Of a DNA stretch of 64,000 bases, positions 25,564-34,856 are shown one piece after another. Source of the DNA: AC-56 sp963702195 (GTDB taxonomy: Bacteria; Actinomycetota; Thermoleophilia; Solirubrobacterales; 70-9). Each line of letters opens with the position of its first letter. The stretch's first letter is position 1. Below the pieces are notes generated by a model, which saw nothing but the letters and a program-made list of their open reading frames with translations, did not search any database and was not told the DNA's origin. The DNA lies in the NCBI GenBank assembly GCA_963702195.1, contig OY969725.1, forward strand, positions 124,001 to 188,000. The letters run 5' to 3'. The position numbers were made by a program, and so were the translations under genes.

Positions 25564-26334
25564 TCAGCCGGACGCGAGCGCCGCCAGCGCCCCCCACAGC
25601 TCGAGCGCGTCCGGGCTGTACACGTCGTCCGTCCAGTCGCCGCCGCCGGCCGCGCTCGCCAGATCCGGGTCGAAGAACTCGGACGCGGCGCCGGCCTCGA
25701 GCCCCCAGAACTCGAGCGCCGCCCTGACGCGCGCGTCGAGCTCGTCGGGCCGGTCGAAGTCGATCACCGGAAACGGGCTCCGGCGGTGCCAGTCCAGAAG
25801 CGCCTGGTTGTAGATCACCCAGACCTCCTCCCACTCGCGGGCCGACAGCTCCGGGTGCTTCTCGGGGCGGTCACTGGCCCGGGAGGCGAGCGAGCTCCGC
25901 ACCGCCACCGGGTTGCGGATCACCCCGATGGGCCGCAGCTCGAGGTCGCTCCACAACGGTGGGCAGACGAGCATCCGAGGGTCCTTCACGGCGATCGCCT
26001 CGCCGTCGATGGCGCCCACGATCCGGTTGCGGCTTCGCAGGTCGCCGGCTCGCACGGTGACCTCGGCCGGAGGTCGCCACCAGGTGCCGCCGGATCGCTC
26101 GAGGATCGCCTCGTGAAGCTCGTTCAGCTCCGGGATCTCACGGTTCCCGCGCTGGTTGAACCGGTTGCGCTCCCGGACCCGCCCGAACTCGAGTCCGTGG
26201 TCGGCGAGCATGCCCGCGATCGCGGACGTGCCGCTGCGGTGCATGCCGAGGATCGCGACCAGGGTCTTGGACCGTAGCTCCGGCGGCGCCTCCGGGCTGC
26301 TGCGGATGCTCTCGAGGGGATTCCGTACGCGCAT
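25564..26334 (-). CDS. Sulfotransferase-family protein B
   Basis: 256 residues. ATG at 26334 overlaps the stop of sulfotransferase C (TGATG), so the two are coupled. P-loop LVAILGMHRSGTSAIAGML (about 26-44) and the second binding region LRPIGVIRNPVAVRSSL, with KDPRMLVCPP between, mark the PAPS-dependent sulfotransferase superfamily. An acidic C-terminal region ends in a hydrophobic stretch. Acceptor unknown. Confidence 0.85.
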   Translation of the reverse strand: MRVRNPLESIRSSPEAPPELRSKTLVAILGMHRSGTSAIAGMLADHGLEFGRVRERNRFNQRGNREIPELNELHEAILERSGGTWWRPPAEVTVRAGDLRSRNRIVGAIDGEAIAVKDPRMLVCPPLWSDLELRPIGVIRNPVAVRSSLASRASDRPEKHPELSAREWEEVWVIYNQALLDWHRRSPFPVIDFDRPDELDARVRAALEFWGLEAGAASEFFDPDLASAAGGGDWTDDVYSPDALELWGALAALASG

Positions 26335-27260
26335 CAGACGGAGGACGACGAGGAGATGCTCTCCTCCGCCCGCCGGAGCCATCCGGTGGCCGGCTCTCCG
26401 AACCGCTCGGATAGCTCCTCCAGCTGCGGGAGGTACATGCGGGCGAGGTGGCCGCGGTACTGCTCGGGGATGGAGCTCTTGGCCCGGGGAGATCTGTTGA
26501 ACATCGCGGACACGGCGGCCGGGATGTTTGACTCGTCGTCGGACACGCCAAGGAATCGGTAGATGCGGAGCAGGAAGTCCCTGGGGTTCTCCTGGATCTC
26601 GTCGAGGAAGCCGACGAAGACCTGGTCGCGGCCGAAGATCCCCTCCCAGACGGAGAGGTTGCGCATGTAGTCGCCTCTGAGGGTGTGGCGCGCGCGCTCG
26701 AAGTGCTTCATGAGCTCCTCGTCGGTGATGCTCTCGACCGGTCGCTCCCCGCGCTTTGCGAGCGTCATCAGGGCCGACGACCAGCTTCTCTCGATCGGGT
26801 CGCGCAGCAGGTAGATGATCCGCATGTTCGGGTTGATCCCGTGTATCTCCTCGACCAAGCTCGGCTTCAGCGTCGAGTAGGCCGGAGTGATCTCGCCGGC
26901 GACCTGCCCGGGTTCCGGGCGAAACACACGGCGATACCACTCGTTGTCCCGCTTGCGGAGGAAGAAGTGCGCGTCCCACCGGAGGTGCCTCAGGAAGCCC
27001 GAGTCGCCGCGACGCATGGCGTCCTTGTAGGTCTCGCCCTGCTTGTACCTGCGCATTCGCTTTCGCACGTGGTTGCGGTAGTAGCGGTTCTTGGGGCGCG
27101 CCTGGGGGCGCTTGTCGAAGTAGTGCACCTCCTTCACGGGCGACATCCAGATCTCCGGATGGCGCCGGAGGTTGGATGCCAGCCAGGTGGTGCCGGTCCT
27201 CGGGGCGCCGATCCCGAGGAAATCGGGTAGCGGTCGCTCGTTTGCGCGTCGGATCCGCAT
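26334..27260 (-). CDS. Sulfotransferase-family protein C
   Basis: 308 residues from ATG 27260 (an ATG 36 bases further out would lie across the divergent gene start). PAPS loop FLGIGAPRTGTTWLASNLRR, then HPEIWMSPVKEVHYFDK, and the 3'-phosphate motif IIYLLRDPIERSWSSAL: closest in pattern to heparan-sulfate-type glycan sulfotransferases, which also carry KE-HYFD. Ends with a Ser-rich tail. This makes a carbohydrate acceptor likely. Divergent from the GT-A-like gene by 34 bases. Confidence 0.88.
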   Translation of the reverse strand: MRIRRANERPLPDFLGIGAPRTGTTWLASNLRRHPEIWMSPVKEVHYFDKRPQARPKNRYYRNHVRKRMRRYKQGETYKDAMRRGDSGFLRHLRWDAHFFLRKRDNEWYRRVFRPEPGQVAGEITPAYSTLKPSLVEEIHGINPNMRIIYLLRDPIERSWSSALMTLAKRGERPVESITDEELMKHFERARHTLRGDYMRNLSVWEGIFGRDQVFVGFLDEIQENPRDFLLRIYRFLGVSDDESNIPAAVSAMFNRSPRAKSSIPEQYRGHLARMYLPQLEELSERFGEPATGWLRRAEESISSSSSV

Positions 27261-27294
27261 GCTCAACTGGCTGAGTCTAGGCTCCCGCCCTCCC

Positions 27295-28203
27295 ATGATT
27301 CACATCGCAACCGTCCACTGGGCGCACGACCGCTGGATCGACATCCAGCTCCGCTACCTGGACCGCAACATCGACGAGCCGTACCGCGTCTACGCCTGGC
27401 TCGACCAGGGCATGCGGGACCACGCGGAGAAGTTCTTCTACAGCACCGACGTCCCCCTCAAGGAACACGAGTACAAGCTGACGGTCCTGGGCGACCTCGT
27501 GGCGCACGCGGCGGACCCGGACGACGTGATCCTGTTCATCGACGGTGACGCATTCCCAATCGCGCCCCTTGCGCCGTTCCTGCACTCCACCCTCGAGCGC
27601 TATCCGCTGCTGGCGGTGCGCCGGGCCGAGAACAACGGCGACCCGCAGCCTCACCCCCTCTTCTGCGCGATGCGAGCGTCCCTGTGGCTCGAGCTGCCGG
27701 GCGACTGGCGGCGTGGGCACACCTGGCGAGACGAGCAGGGCCAGACGGTCACCGACGTGGGCGGCAACCTCCTCGGGCTGCTCGAGGAGCGCGGCACCGA
27801 GTGGCACCCGATCCTCCGCACCAACAAGGTCAATCCGCACCCGCTTCAGTTCGGCGTCTACGGGGACCTCGTCTACCACCACGGCGGCGGCTTCCGCCGG
27901 ACCGCGGGCGGCCGCATCTCCTGGATGCCGCACCGGCGCTTCCTGCGGTCAACGTGGCGGGGGCGCCTGGCGGCGCGGCTCCCGCGAAAGGGCAGGCTCG
28001 GGTACCTCCGGCGCTGGATCGACCCCGTCCACCGCTACCGCGAGGCGCTTGCGGACCAGCTCGCCGAGGTGAACGACGAGGTCTTCGAGCTGATCAAGCG
28101 CGACGACGAGTTCTACCGCCAGCTCATCGACCCGAAGCCTGGGGGCGAGCTGGAGCGAATCACCGCGGCGTTGCCGGACCCCGAGGTGGCGTCTACGCGC
28201 TGA
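27295..28203 (+). CDS. GT-A-like putative glycosyltransferase
   Basis: 302 residues. The acidic motif FIDGDAFPIAP near residue 80-92, after VILF, is placed like the DxD of GT-A nucleotide-sugar transferases, and HTWRDEQGQTVTDVGGNLL may build the acceptor side. The family is not one I can name. No membrane segment. ATG 27295 is the first credible start. The gene runs into purQ from the other side and overlaps its end by 11 bases. Confidence 0.65.
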   Translation: MIHIATVHWAHDRWIDIQLRYLDRNIDEPYRVYAWLDQGMRDHAEKFFYSTDVPLKEHEYKLTVLGDLVAHAADPDDVILFIDGDAFPIAPLAPFLHSTLERYPLLAVRRAENNGDPQPHPLFCAMRASLWLELPGDWRRGHTWRDEQGQTVTDVGGNLLGLLEERGTEWHPILRTNKVNPHPLQFGVYGDLVYHHGGGFRRTAGGRISWMPHRRFLRSTWRGRLAARLPRKGRLGYLRRWIDPVHRYREALADQLAEVNDEVFELIKRDDEFYRQLIDPKPGGELERITAALPDPEVASTR

Positions 28204-28882
28204 GGGCGGTCGGCTCGCGGGCCGTTGCGAACGCGGCCGCCGATTCGAACAGCCGCAGCCCGTCCTCGGAGCCCGTGAGCTCGTCAACCGCGTGCTCGGG
28301 ATGGGGCATCAACCCGACCACGTTGCCGCGCTCGTTCGCGACGCCCGCGATGTCGCGCGCGGACCCGTTCGGGTTGTGGCCCGGCGCATAGCGCAGGACG
28401 ACGCCGCCGCGTTCCTCCAGCGCATCGAGCTCGGAATCCGGCGCGAAGTAGCGGCCTGACTGGTGCTTGACCGGGATCGAGAGCCGGTCGCCGACGCGGC
28501 ACTCGCCCGTGAACGCGGTGTCCGCGCACTCAACCACCAGCTCCACCTGGCGGCAGGTGAACAGCAGCGACTCGTTGGTCAGCAGCGCGCCGGGAAGGAG
28601 CCCGGACTCGCAGAGGACCTGAAAGCCGTTGCAGATCCCGAGGACCGCGCCGCCGGCCTCGGCGTGCCGCGCGACCGCCTCCATGGCGGGTGCGAACTGC
28701 GCGATGGCGCCCGCGCGGAGGTAGTCACCGTAGGAGAACCCACCCGGAACCACGACAACGTCGATTCCGTCCAGGTCGTGCTCCTCGTGCCACACGAGCC
28801 GTGCGTCGCCGATCCGGGAGCATGCCTGGACCGCGTCGCGATCGTCGCAGGACCCGGGGAACTGGAGGACCCCGAACCTCAC
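28193..28882 (-). CDS. purQ: FGAM synthase glutaminase subunit PurQ
   Basis: 229 residues from GTG 28882, which overlaps the purS stop (GTGA). Class I glutamine amidotransferase that feeds ammonia to PurL. VRFGVLQFPGSCDDRDA start, VVVPGGFSYGDYLRAG, nucleophile C84 in LGICNGFQVL, and the His-Glu pair in MPHPEHAVD. An upstream in-frame ATG at 28951 lies inside purS and is rejected. The C-terminal end overlaps the convergent GT-A-like gene. Confidence 0.96.
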   Translation of the reverse strand: MRFGVLQFPGSCDDRDAVQACSRIGDARLVWHEEHDLDGIDVVVVPGGFSYGDYLRAGAIAQFAPAMEAVARHAEAGGAVLGICNGFQVLCESGLLPGALLTNESLLFTCRQVELVVECADTAFTGECRVGDRLSIPVKHQSGRYFAPDSELDALEERGGVVLRYAPGHNPNGSARDIAGVANERGNVVGLMPHPEHAVDELTGSEDGLRLFESAAAFATAREPTALSA

Positions 28883-29115
28883 TGTCCGGCGCTTCCGTTC
28901 AGCTCGATCTCGTAGTCCTCGATCAACGGATTGGCGAGCAGCTTCTCGCACAGATCCGCGAGCGCGTCGGGGTCATCGGTCTCGAGCTCGACCAGCCTGC
29001 CCACCCGCACCTGCGAGACGCCCTCGAAGCCGAGGGCTGGGAGGGCCCGCTCGACGGCCTTCCCCTGCGGATCGAGGATGCCGTCCTTGGGCCGGATCAG
29101 GACCTTGACCTTCAA
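28879..29115 (-). CDS. purS: FGAM synthase subunit PurS
   Basis: 78 residues, TTG start at 29115 with GGAG about 8 bases upstream. PurS is the small dimeric protein that bridges PurL and PurQ; KVLIRPKDGILDPQGKAVE and the end LIEDYEIEL are diagnostic. Its promoter should lie in the 500-base region upstream, which is filled with unusual repeats. Confidence 0.95.
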   Translation of the reverse strand: MKVKVLIRPKDGILDPQGKAVERALPALGFEGVSQVRVGRLVELETDDPDALADLCEKLLANPLIEDYEIELNGSAGQ

Positions 29116-29613
29116 CGCACTCCGAGGTTAGAACCTATTCCGGCGGGGCTGCGGCGCCAGACGTCCAGCCGGAAGGTGAGCGAGGCGCCTACGGCTCGAG
29201 GCTGGTAGGGGGGAGACGCTAAGCGCCAGCTTCGATCGGGTGAGTGATTGACCGTACAGTGCGTATCCGTTACGTCAGGCACCCCGCCGCGGCCGCCAGA
29301 GCCGATCCGAACCCGAGCCCGCGAGCGGCAGCAAATCCACCTATACGGTTGATTGTCTGCCACTCGTCGCCGGAAGCGATGCCCGCGGTGCGACTTGGAG
29401 TTCGGCGCACGCGTGCGAGCCGTCGGGAACGATCGCGTGACGGTCAGACTGGTGATGAGTGGCGGTGCGGAGCTGACCGAGTCAGCAACACCCTGAGCCC
29501 GACCGGATACGCATTGACCGCACAGATCCCGGCGAATCACTCACTCGACGGATCGAGAGGAGGATTGACCGCGTATATGGGGGCGAATCCACCTCTCGAA
29601 GGGCCGAAAACGA
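29116..29613. repeat. Intergenic region with imperfect direct and inverted repeats upstream of purS
   Basis: No credible gene. ATTGACCG occurs three times in the same direction (29247-29254, 29513-29520, 29564-29571); the last two head imperfect tandem units of about 50 bases that also share GGCGAATC. An inverted pair has outer arms GTGAGTGATT (29240-29249) and AATCACTCAC (29535-29544) and inner arms GCGTATCCG (29261-29269) and CGGATACGC (29504-29512). A further related piece, AATCCACCT (29334-29342) followed by ATACGGTTGATT, recurs as AATCCACCT at 29586-29594. It could be a decayed mobile element, a family of dispersed repeats, or a regulatory array for purS. Confidence 0.55.
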
Positions 29614-30639
29614 TCAAGGGCTCGCGGATACGGCGGGGGTGTCACCCTCATTGCCGCCGTTTTCGTCTTGACGCAGCGCTGGGCGCCGGCCGGTGGACGG
29701 CGCGAGCGCGCCGGCCGCCTCGAGCTGTGCGGCGAGCCCGCTGCGTAGATCGAAGCGCGGCTCCCATCGGAGCCACCTGCGGATGCTCGTGGTGTCCGCC
29801 AGGGTCCGGCGGACGTCGCCGGCGGCGCGGTCGCCGTAGCGGACCCGGAGCGTGCGCCCGGAGAGCTCCTCCACGATGGCCACGACCTCGCGCAGGGTGG
29901 CCTCGCTGCCGCCGCCCACGTTGTAGGTCCGCGCATCGGGCCCGGCATCCATCGCCGCGATGGTCGCGGCCACCGCGTCGGCGACGAAGGTGAAGTCGCG
30001 CGACTGGCTCCCGTCGCCGTACACCTCGAATTCGCTCCCCGCGACCAGGTCCTCGACGATCCGCTGAAACGCCATGTCGGGCCGCTGGCGCGGCCCGTAG
30101 ACCGTGAAGTAGCGCAGCACGGTGCACCTGAGGCCGAAGTCGCGGATGTAGGCGCCGATCAGGTGCTCGCAGGCCAGCTTGGTGACCCCGTACGGCGAGA
30201 TCGGCGCCGGCCCGGTGTCCTCCGACGTCGGGTAGGAGAGGGCATCGCCGTAGATGGACGAGGAGGAGGCGAACACGATCGGGACGTCGCGCTCGGCGGC
30301 GGCCTCGACGACCGAGTGGGTGGCCGCCAGGTTGTCGTTCAGGTACCCGGGGAAGCCGGCGCCCCAGCTCGCCCGGACCCCGGGGCGCGCCGCCAGGTGG
30401 AAGATGCCGTCGAGGCCTTCGAGCAGATTCTCTTCGAGCGCTCCCGCGCCGAGGTCGCGCTCGACCAGCTCGAAACCCTCGTGCTCGCGAACGTTCTCGA
30501 GCTGCGCCTCCTTGCGGGCGCGGGGGTAGTAGTCCGTGAAGGCGTCGACCCCCACGACCGCGGCGCCCCCCTCGAGCAGGGTCTCGGCGAGCGTGGAGCC
30601 GATGAATCCGGCGCAGCCGGTGACGAGGTACCTGCTCAC
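29614..30639 (-). CDS. NAD-dependent UDP-sugar epimerase (extended SDR, GalE/UDP-glucuronate 4-epimerase type)
   Basis: 341 residues. Rossmann motif TGCAGFIGSTLAE, catalytic Ser-Tyr-Lys as SSSSIYGD and SPYGVTKLACE, plus RYFTVYGPRQRPDMAF, which is typical of UDP-glucuronate/UDP-glucose 4-epimerases. It would supply a galacturonate- or galactose-type donor. Nine bases before it on the same strand lies the processive GT2, and wecB overlaps that gene, so the three form an operon wecB-GT2-epimerase. Confidence 0.9.
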   Translation of the reverse strand: MSRYLVTGCAGFIGSTLAETLLEGGAAVVGVDAFTDYYPRARKEAQLENVREHEGFELVERDLGAGALEENLLEGLDGIFHLAARPGVRASWGAGFPGYLNDNLAATHSVVEAAAERDVPIVFASSSSIYGDALSYPTSEDTGPAPISPYGVTKLACEHLIGAYIRDFGLRCTVLRYFTVYGPRQRPDMAFQRIVEDLVAGSEFEVYGDGSQSRDFTFVADAVAATIAAMDAGPDARTYNVGGGSEATLREVVAIVEELSGRTLRVRYGDRAAGDVRRTLADTTSIRRWLRWEPRFDLRSGLAAQLEAAGALAPSTGRRPALRQDENGGNEGDTPAVSASP

Positions 30640-30648
30640 GCCGCAACC

Positions 30649-31977
30649 TTAGTCAGGACGCCTCAGGGGCTCGCGTTCGGTCTTCGCCCAGTCGCGCTGC
30701 ACGGTCAGCTGGCGCACCGAGGAGCGCAACAGAACCGGCCACAGCAGCCAGCTGTAGAACGCGTACACCTGTGCGGTCGCGATGCCCGCCAGCGCGCCGC
30801 CACTCCCACTGGCGGTACGGGCCGCGATGCAGCCGAGAATGGTGCCGCCGAATCCGAGGAGATAGATGAAGACGAGCATCCAGACCGGCCCGCCGGCCCA
30901 GAACGAGGCCTCTCCGGTGGCAGCGAGCACGATCGCTGCGACCAGCGCTGCTCCGACCAGCCCCTGGAAGAAGGGCATCAGGAGATAGGCCGCCAGGTCG
31001 AGGCGCGCCAGCACCGGCCGGTGCGAGCGCCACACGAGGCCGAGCAGGCTGATCGCCTGAAGGTTGCCCTGCGACCAGCGGGTTCGCTGGCGAAACAGCG
31101 CTCGTAGGTGCGAGAGACCCTGCTGTTCGACGCTGCCGCGGAGCTCCTGCCGGCCGTGCCATCCGGCGGCGATGAGACGTAACCCGAGATCCTGGTCTTC
31201 GGTCAGCCGGTCGCGCCAGGGGCCCTCGCCGTTGGCGACCTGGTCGAGTGCAAGCAGGCGGTTGAACTGGCCGTTGCCGCCCATGCCGGCGGTGCCGGAT
31301 GCGTTGCGGCCCGCCTGGAACAGGGCACCGTAGATCGAGAACTCGATGTCCTGCATCCAGGTGAGGAACCGCTGCCGGTTGTAGATACGGACGAGCGACT
31401 GCACTCCCCCCACGGCGGGATCGGCGAAATGCGCGGCCGCATAAGCCGGGGCCTGGCGATCGAGCCTGCCGTCGGCGTCGACGACCGTGACGATGACCCG
31501 ATCGCGCTCGACCTCCCCAAGGAGCTCGCCGAGAGCGCGATAGGCGTGGTTCAGGGCCGCCGCCTTGCCCTTCTGCGCGTTCGGGGGCTCGCGCCTGAGC
31601 ACGTGCAGCTCGGGGTGTTGGAGCCCGCGGAGCACCTCGGCTGTCCCGTCGGTCGATCCATCGTCGACGACCACGATCTTGCGCTGCGGAACGGGGATCT
31701 CCAGGAGCCGGCGGACACTGTCGCGGATGGTCACCTCCTCGTTCAGGGCGGGAACGAGGAAGACCCAGATGAAGCCGGCCGTGGCACGGTCCGAGCGATC
31801 CGGCGCCCGCCTGCGCGCTACCTGGCCGCGCGCAAAGAGGGCCGCGGTCCAGACGAGCATGGCCACGATCACGACGAGCGCGAGGGTGAAGAAGATGGCC
31901 CACGCGTCCGGCAGGCTGCCGAACAGGATCCACCCCCCGACCACGATTCCGCCGCTCGGTCTCAGGGTGTGGGCCAC
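30649..31977 (-). CDS. Processive membrane glycosyltransferase, GT2 (N-acetylglucosaminyltransferase/cellulose synthase-like)
   Basis: 442 residues. One N-terminal membrane helix (about 25-50), a GT-A domain with VVDDGSTDGT, VVDADGR, TEDQDLGLR and QRTRWSQGN (the D, D, D, Q-x2-RW set of processive GT2 enzymes), then about four C-terminal helices. Such enzymes polymerise and extrude beta-linked polysaccharides such as poly-GlcNAc, cellulose or hyaluronan. The start overlaps the end of wecB by 16 bases. It is the best candidate for the backbone synthase of the locus. Confidence 0.9.
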   Translation of the reverse strand: MAHTLRPSGGIVVGGWILFGSLPDAWAIFFTLALVVIVAMLVWTAALFARGQVARRRAPDRSDRATAGFIWVFLVPALNEEVTIRDSVRRLLEIPVPQRKIVVVDDGSTDGTAEVLRGLQHPELHVLRREPPNAQKGKAAALNHAYRALGELLGEVERDRVIVTVVDADGRLDRQAPAYAAAHFADPAVGGVQSLVRIYNRQRFLTWMQDIEFSIYGALFQAGRNASGTAGMGGNGQFNRLLALDQVANGEGPWRDRLTEDQDLGLRLIAAGWHGRQELRGSVEQQGLSHLRALFRQRTRWSQGNLQAISLLGLVWRSHRPVLARLDLAAYLLMPFFQGLVGAALVAAIVLAATGEASFWAGGPVWMLVFIYLLGFGGTILGCIAARTASGSGGALAGIATAQVYAFYSWLLWPVLLRSSVRQLTVQRDWAKTEREPLRRPD

Positions 31978-33338
31978 AGCGGCTCGACCGGCGGCCGCTT
32001 TTCCTCCGTTCCGCGCTCGTGCGGCGGGACTTCGACCGGGTCGATTCCGATCTCGTATCCGGCCGCGGTGAGCACGGCCTGTCGGTTATAGCCGGGTCCG
32101 AACGGATGAGGGGCCCGGCCGCCGTGGAGCAGGTGCTCCAGCGCCGCAACGATGCGATGCGCGGCCTGGCCGTCGCCGTACGGATTGATGGCCTCGGACA
32201 TGCGCGCGTACGCCGCCGGGTCGCTCAGGAGCAGGTTTCCCTCGGCGGCGATCCGATCGGCGTCCTGGCCGACCAGCAACAGGGTGCCTGCCTCGACGCC
32301 CTCCGTGCGCTCGGTCGTCTCACGGGCGACCAGCACCGGCTTACCGAGCGACGGCGCCTCCTCCTGGATACCGCCCGAGTCGGTGATCACGAGCTCGCAC
32401 CGGGCGAGCAGCCGTGCGAATCCCGCGTAGCCGAGCGGCTCCGTGAGGAGCACGTTCTCGATGCCCTTCAGGGGCTCGCCGAGCTCCTCGCGGACCCGAG
32501 GGTTCGGATGCAGGGAGACCACGAACTTGACCTCGGGCTGCAGCTCAGCGAGCCTCGCGACGCCGGCGGCGATCCGGGCAAGACCGCCGCCCCAGTTCTC
32601 CCGCCGGTGAGCCGTGACCACGACGATCCTGCTGTCGCCCGCGTGCAGGTCGTGCAGCTCGGGGTCGCTGAACTTGATGTCCAGGCTGGTCGCCCACTTG
32701 AGCGCGTCGATGCCGGTATTGCCGGTTACGAAGACCTGGTTCGTGGGGATCCGCTCCCGAACGAGGTTCTGCTGGTTGGTGGTCGTGGGGGCGAAGTGAA
32801 AGCACGCGATGCACGAGATCAGCTGGCGGTTCAGCTCCTCCGGAAACGGGCTGAGATTCAGCCCCAGCGTGCGCAGCCCGGCCTCCACGTGCATGACCGG
32901 AATCCGCAGGTGGAACGCGGCGAGCGCGGCGGCGAAGGCCGAGCTCGTGTCGCCGTGGACCAGGACCGCCGCGGGGAAGTCCCCGCGAAGGACCTCGTCG
33001 GTGCTCGCCACCGCAGCGCCCTCGGCCCCGAACCACTCGTGGCAGAAGTCCTCGAACCGGTTCATCACTTCTGCGACCCGCTCGTTGAGTCGCGATCGGA
33101 TCCCGCCAACCAGGAGCTCCACGTCCGTCTTGATCTCCGCCAGCTCGAAGATCTCCGTGACCATCTGATGGTGCTGGCCCGTCGATACGACCAGCGGGTG
33201 GAAATACTCGCTCTCGCGCAGCGCGAGGATGATCGGGACGAGCTTGATCGCCTCCGGCCGGGTGCCGACCACCACGGGAACCGTGAGCTTCGCCCGCCCG
33301 CCCCTGCTCGAGGCTGCGGGAGCTGCGCCTTCTGCCAT
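31962..33338 (-). CDS. wecB: UDP-GlcNAc 2-epimerase (non-hydrolysing)
   Basis: 458 residues, longer than the usual 370-390 because of a basic/Ala N-terminus of 18 residues and a C-terminal extension after about residue 400. VVGTRPEAIKLVPII, STGQHHQM, VHGDTSSAF, HVEAGLRT, VTAHRRENWGGGL and ITDSGGIQEEAPSLGKPVLV are all present. It interconverts UDP-GlcNAc and UDP-ManNAc, supplying ManNAc-type sugars for surface glycans. First gene of a probable three-gene operon. Confidence 0.93.
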   Translation of the reverse strand: MAEGAAPAASSRGGRAKLTVPVVVGTRPEAIKLVPIILALRESEYFHPLVVSTGQHHQMVTEIFELAEIKTDVELLVGGIRSRLNERVAEVMNRFEDFCHEWFGAEGAAVASTDEVLRGDFPAAVLVHGDTSSAFAAALAAFHLRIPVMHVEAGLRTLGLNLSPFPEELNRQLISCIACFHFAPTTTNQQNLVRERIPTNQVFVTGNTGIDALKWATSLDIKFSDPELHDLHAGDSRIVVVTAHRRENWGGGLARIAAGVARLAELQPEVKFVVSLHPNPRVREELGEPLKGIENVLLTEPLGYAGFARLLARCELVITDSGGIQEEAPSLGKPVLVARETTERTEGVEAGTLLLVGQDADRIAAEGNLLLSDPAAYARMSEAINPYGDGQAAHRIVAALEHLLHGGRAPHPFGPGYNRQAVLTAAGYEIGIDPVEVPPHERGTEEKRPPVEPLWPTP

Positions 33339-33381
33339 GCGTCGACGCTACCCCAGGCTGGCCGCGGCGGCAACCCGACTG

Positions 33382-34695
33382 TCAGCTTCGCTGCTTGCCG
33401 CGTCCCCGGCCGAGCAGGCGCCCAAGGGCCCTCCGAATCCGGCTCCACGGTCGGGAACGCTCCTTCCGGAGCTTCCCGCGTAGTGTCGCGATCCGCTTGC
33501 GTCTCCGGTCCAGCCTTCGCTCGGTTCGCTTGATGCGCTGGTTCTTGGACTCGATCCGCCGCTCGCGGCGCTTGACGGTCCGCCGCGCGGCGTCGCGTTG
33601 CTTCGCGGTGTCCTTCACTTCCTCCATGAGGGCCTCCGAGCGCTCCCGCCCGCGCTCCCGTTGCAGGCTCGTCCACCGCGACGTCCGGGCGAGGAGCTGC
33701 ATCGCGTCGAACTCGAGCTCCGACCGCTCGGCCTCCTCCTCCGCGGGGCTCAGCTCGACCCCGAGCGAGCCCGGCTCGCCGCCGTCGAGCGGGTCGGGAC
33801 AGCGCTCGAGCAGGCGCGCGAAGCGGTCGTCTCGGACGAGACGCGCATCGCGGATCCCCTTCTCCACATCGGCGTCGTCCAGGACCAGCTCGGCGTACAA
33901 CTCCTCGAAGCGGCCCTCCTCGTAGGTCTCGCGCAGCCGCTTGAACCGCCCCCAGTCGGGATAGTGGCCCTCGAAGATCGCGACCTCGGTCCGGCGCTTG
34001 AACTGCGCGAACGACCGCACCGGGAAGTGAAGGATCCGGAGCGGCCACATCGGCGCCCAGACGAGGCGGGTCTCCTCCTGGCGGGGCTCGTCATCGGTCC
34101 CCTCCGGGTCCCGCACGGTGCGGTGCACGGCGCGGCCCGGGGGGCGCAGCGTCTCCGCGACGCCGTCCGGGCCCTCGACCGCCACGTCGTGTGCTCCGCG
34201 GTCCAGACTCACCACGTCGGGTTCGGCACGGTGCGCCACCTTGGGCTGCAGGCGCGAGCGCGCCTCTCGGACGGTGAGCCGCTCCGCGAACGTGCCCGGG
34301 CCGTCCGGCCGGCCCACGTATTCGACGCGGGGCGCCACCACTACGCCATATCGCTCGGGGATTCCAGCGAGCGTGTCCTTGAGCGAGCCAAAGACCGGCC
34401 GCCAGAACTCGTCGGCGTCCGTGTGGACCACCCAGTCGGCGCCGAGCTCCGTCGCCGCCAGCCGGGCCATCTGGGTCAGCCAGCCCGCGCCGGCGACGCG
34501 GTAGTCGGTCCCGGGCTCGGAGATCACGGTCACGAGGCCTGCCTCGGTGTAGCGGCCCAGAATCTCCGGGGTTTCGTCGGTCGATCCGTTGTCGGTGACG
34601 ACGAAGTGGTCCACGCCGAGAGCGTGGTGAAAGCGCAGGTTCGACTCGAGGATGTCTCCCTCGTCGCGCACCTTCAGCGCCATCACCACGCGCAT
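33382..34695 (-). CDS. GT2-like glycosyltransferase with Arg-rich coiled tail, paralog 2
   Basis: 437 residues from ATG 34695 (MRVVMALKVRDEGDI); the open frame extends to 34767 without support. KVRDEGDILESNLRFHHALGVD, DNGSTDETPEIL and HTDADEFWRP give the GT-A domain; HFPVRSFAQFKRRTEV the second half. The C-terminal 90 residues are a long basic coiled coil (about 360-437). Very similar in plan to the paralogs at 20.1 and 35.7 kb. Sugar specificity unknown. Confidence 0.85.
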   Translation of the reverse strand: MRVVMALKVRDEGDILESNLRFHHALGVDHFVVTDNGSTDETPEILGRYTEAGLVTVISEPGTDYRVAGAGWLTQMARLAATELGADWVVHTDADEFWRPVFGSLKDTLAGIPERYGVVVAPRVEYVGRPDGPGTFAERLTVREARSRLQPKVAHRAEPDVVSLDRGAHDVAVEGPDGVAETLRPPGRAVHRTVRDPEGTDDEPRQEETRLVWAPMWPLRILHFPVRSFAQFKRRTEVAIFEGHYPDWGRFKRLRETYEEGRFEELYAELVLDDADVEKGIRDARLVRDDRFARLLERCPDPLDGGEPGSLGVELSPAEEEAERSELEFDAMQLLARTSRWTSLQRERGRERSEALMEEVKDTAKQRDAARRTVKRRERRIESKNQRIKRTERRLDRRRKRIATLRGKLRKERSRPWSRIRRALGRLLGRGRGKQRS

Positions 34696-34856
34696 GCCGG
34701 ACTCTTGCGATCCGCCGTCGGCCAAGGGCGGGAAGTGTAGGCGTCGCCTGAACGCGCACTGTTCCACCCTGAATCACTTGCGGCGGGCTTCGCCCGCCTC
34801 ACATGCTGCTGCGTCGACAAAGTCGCCGCCCATCACACCTGCTAGGAATCGACCGG

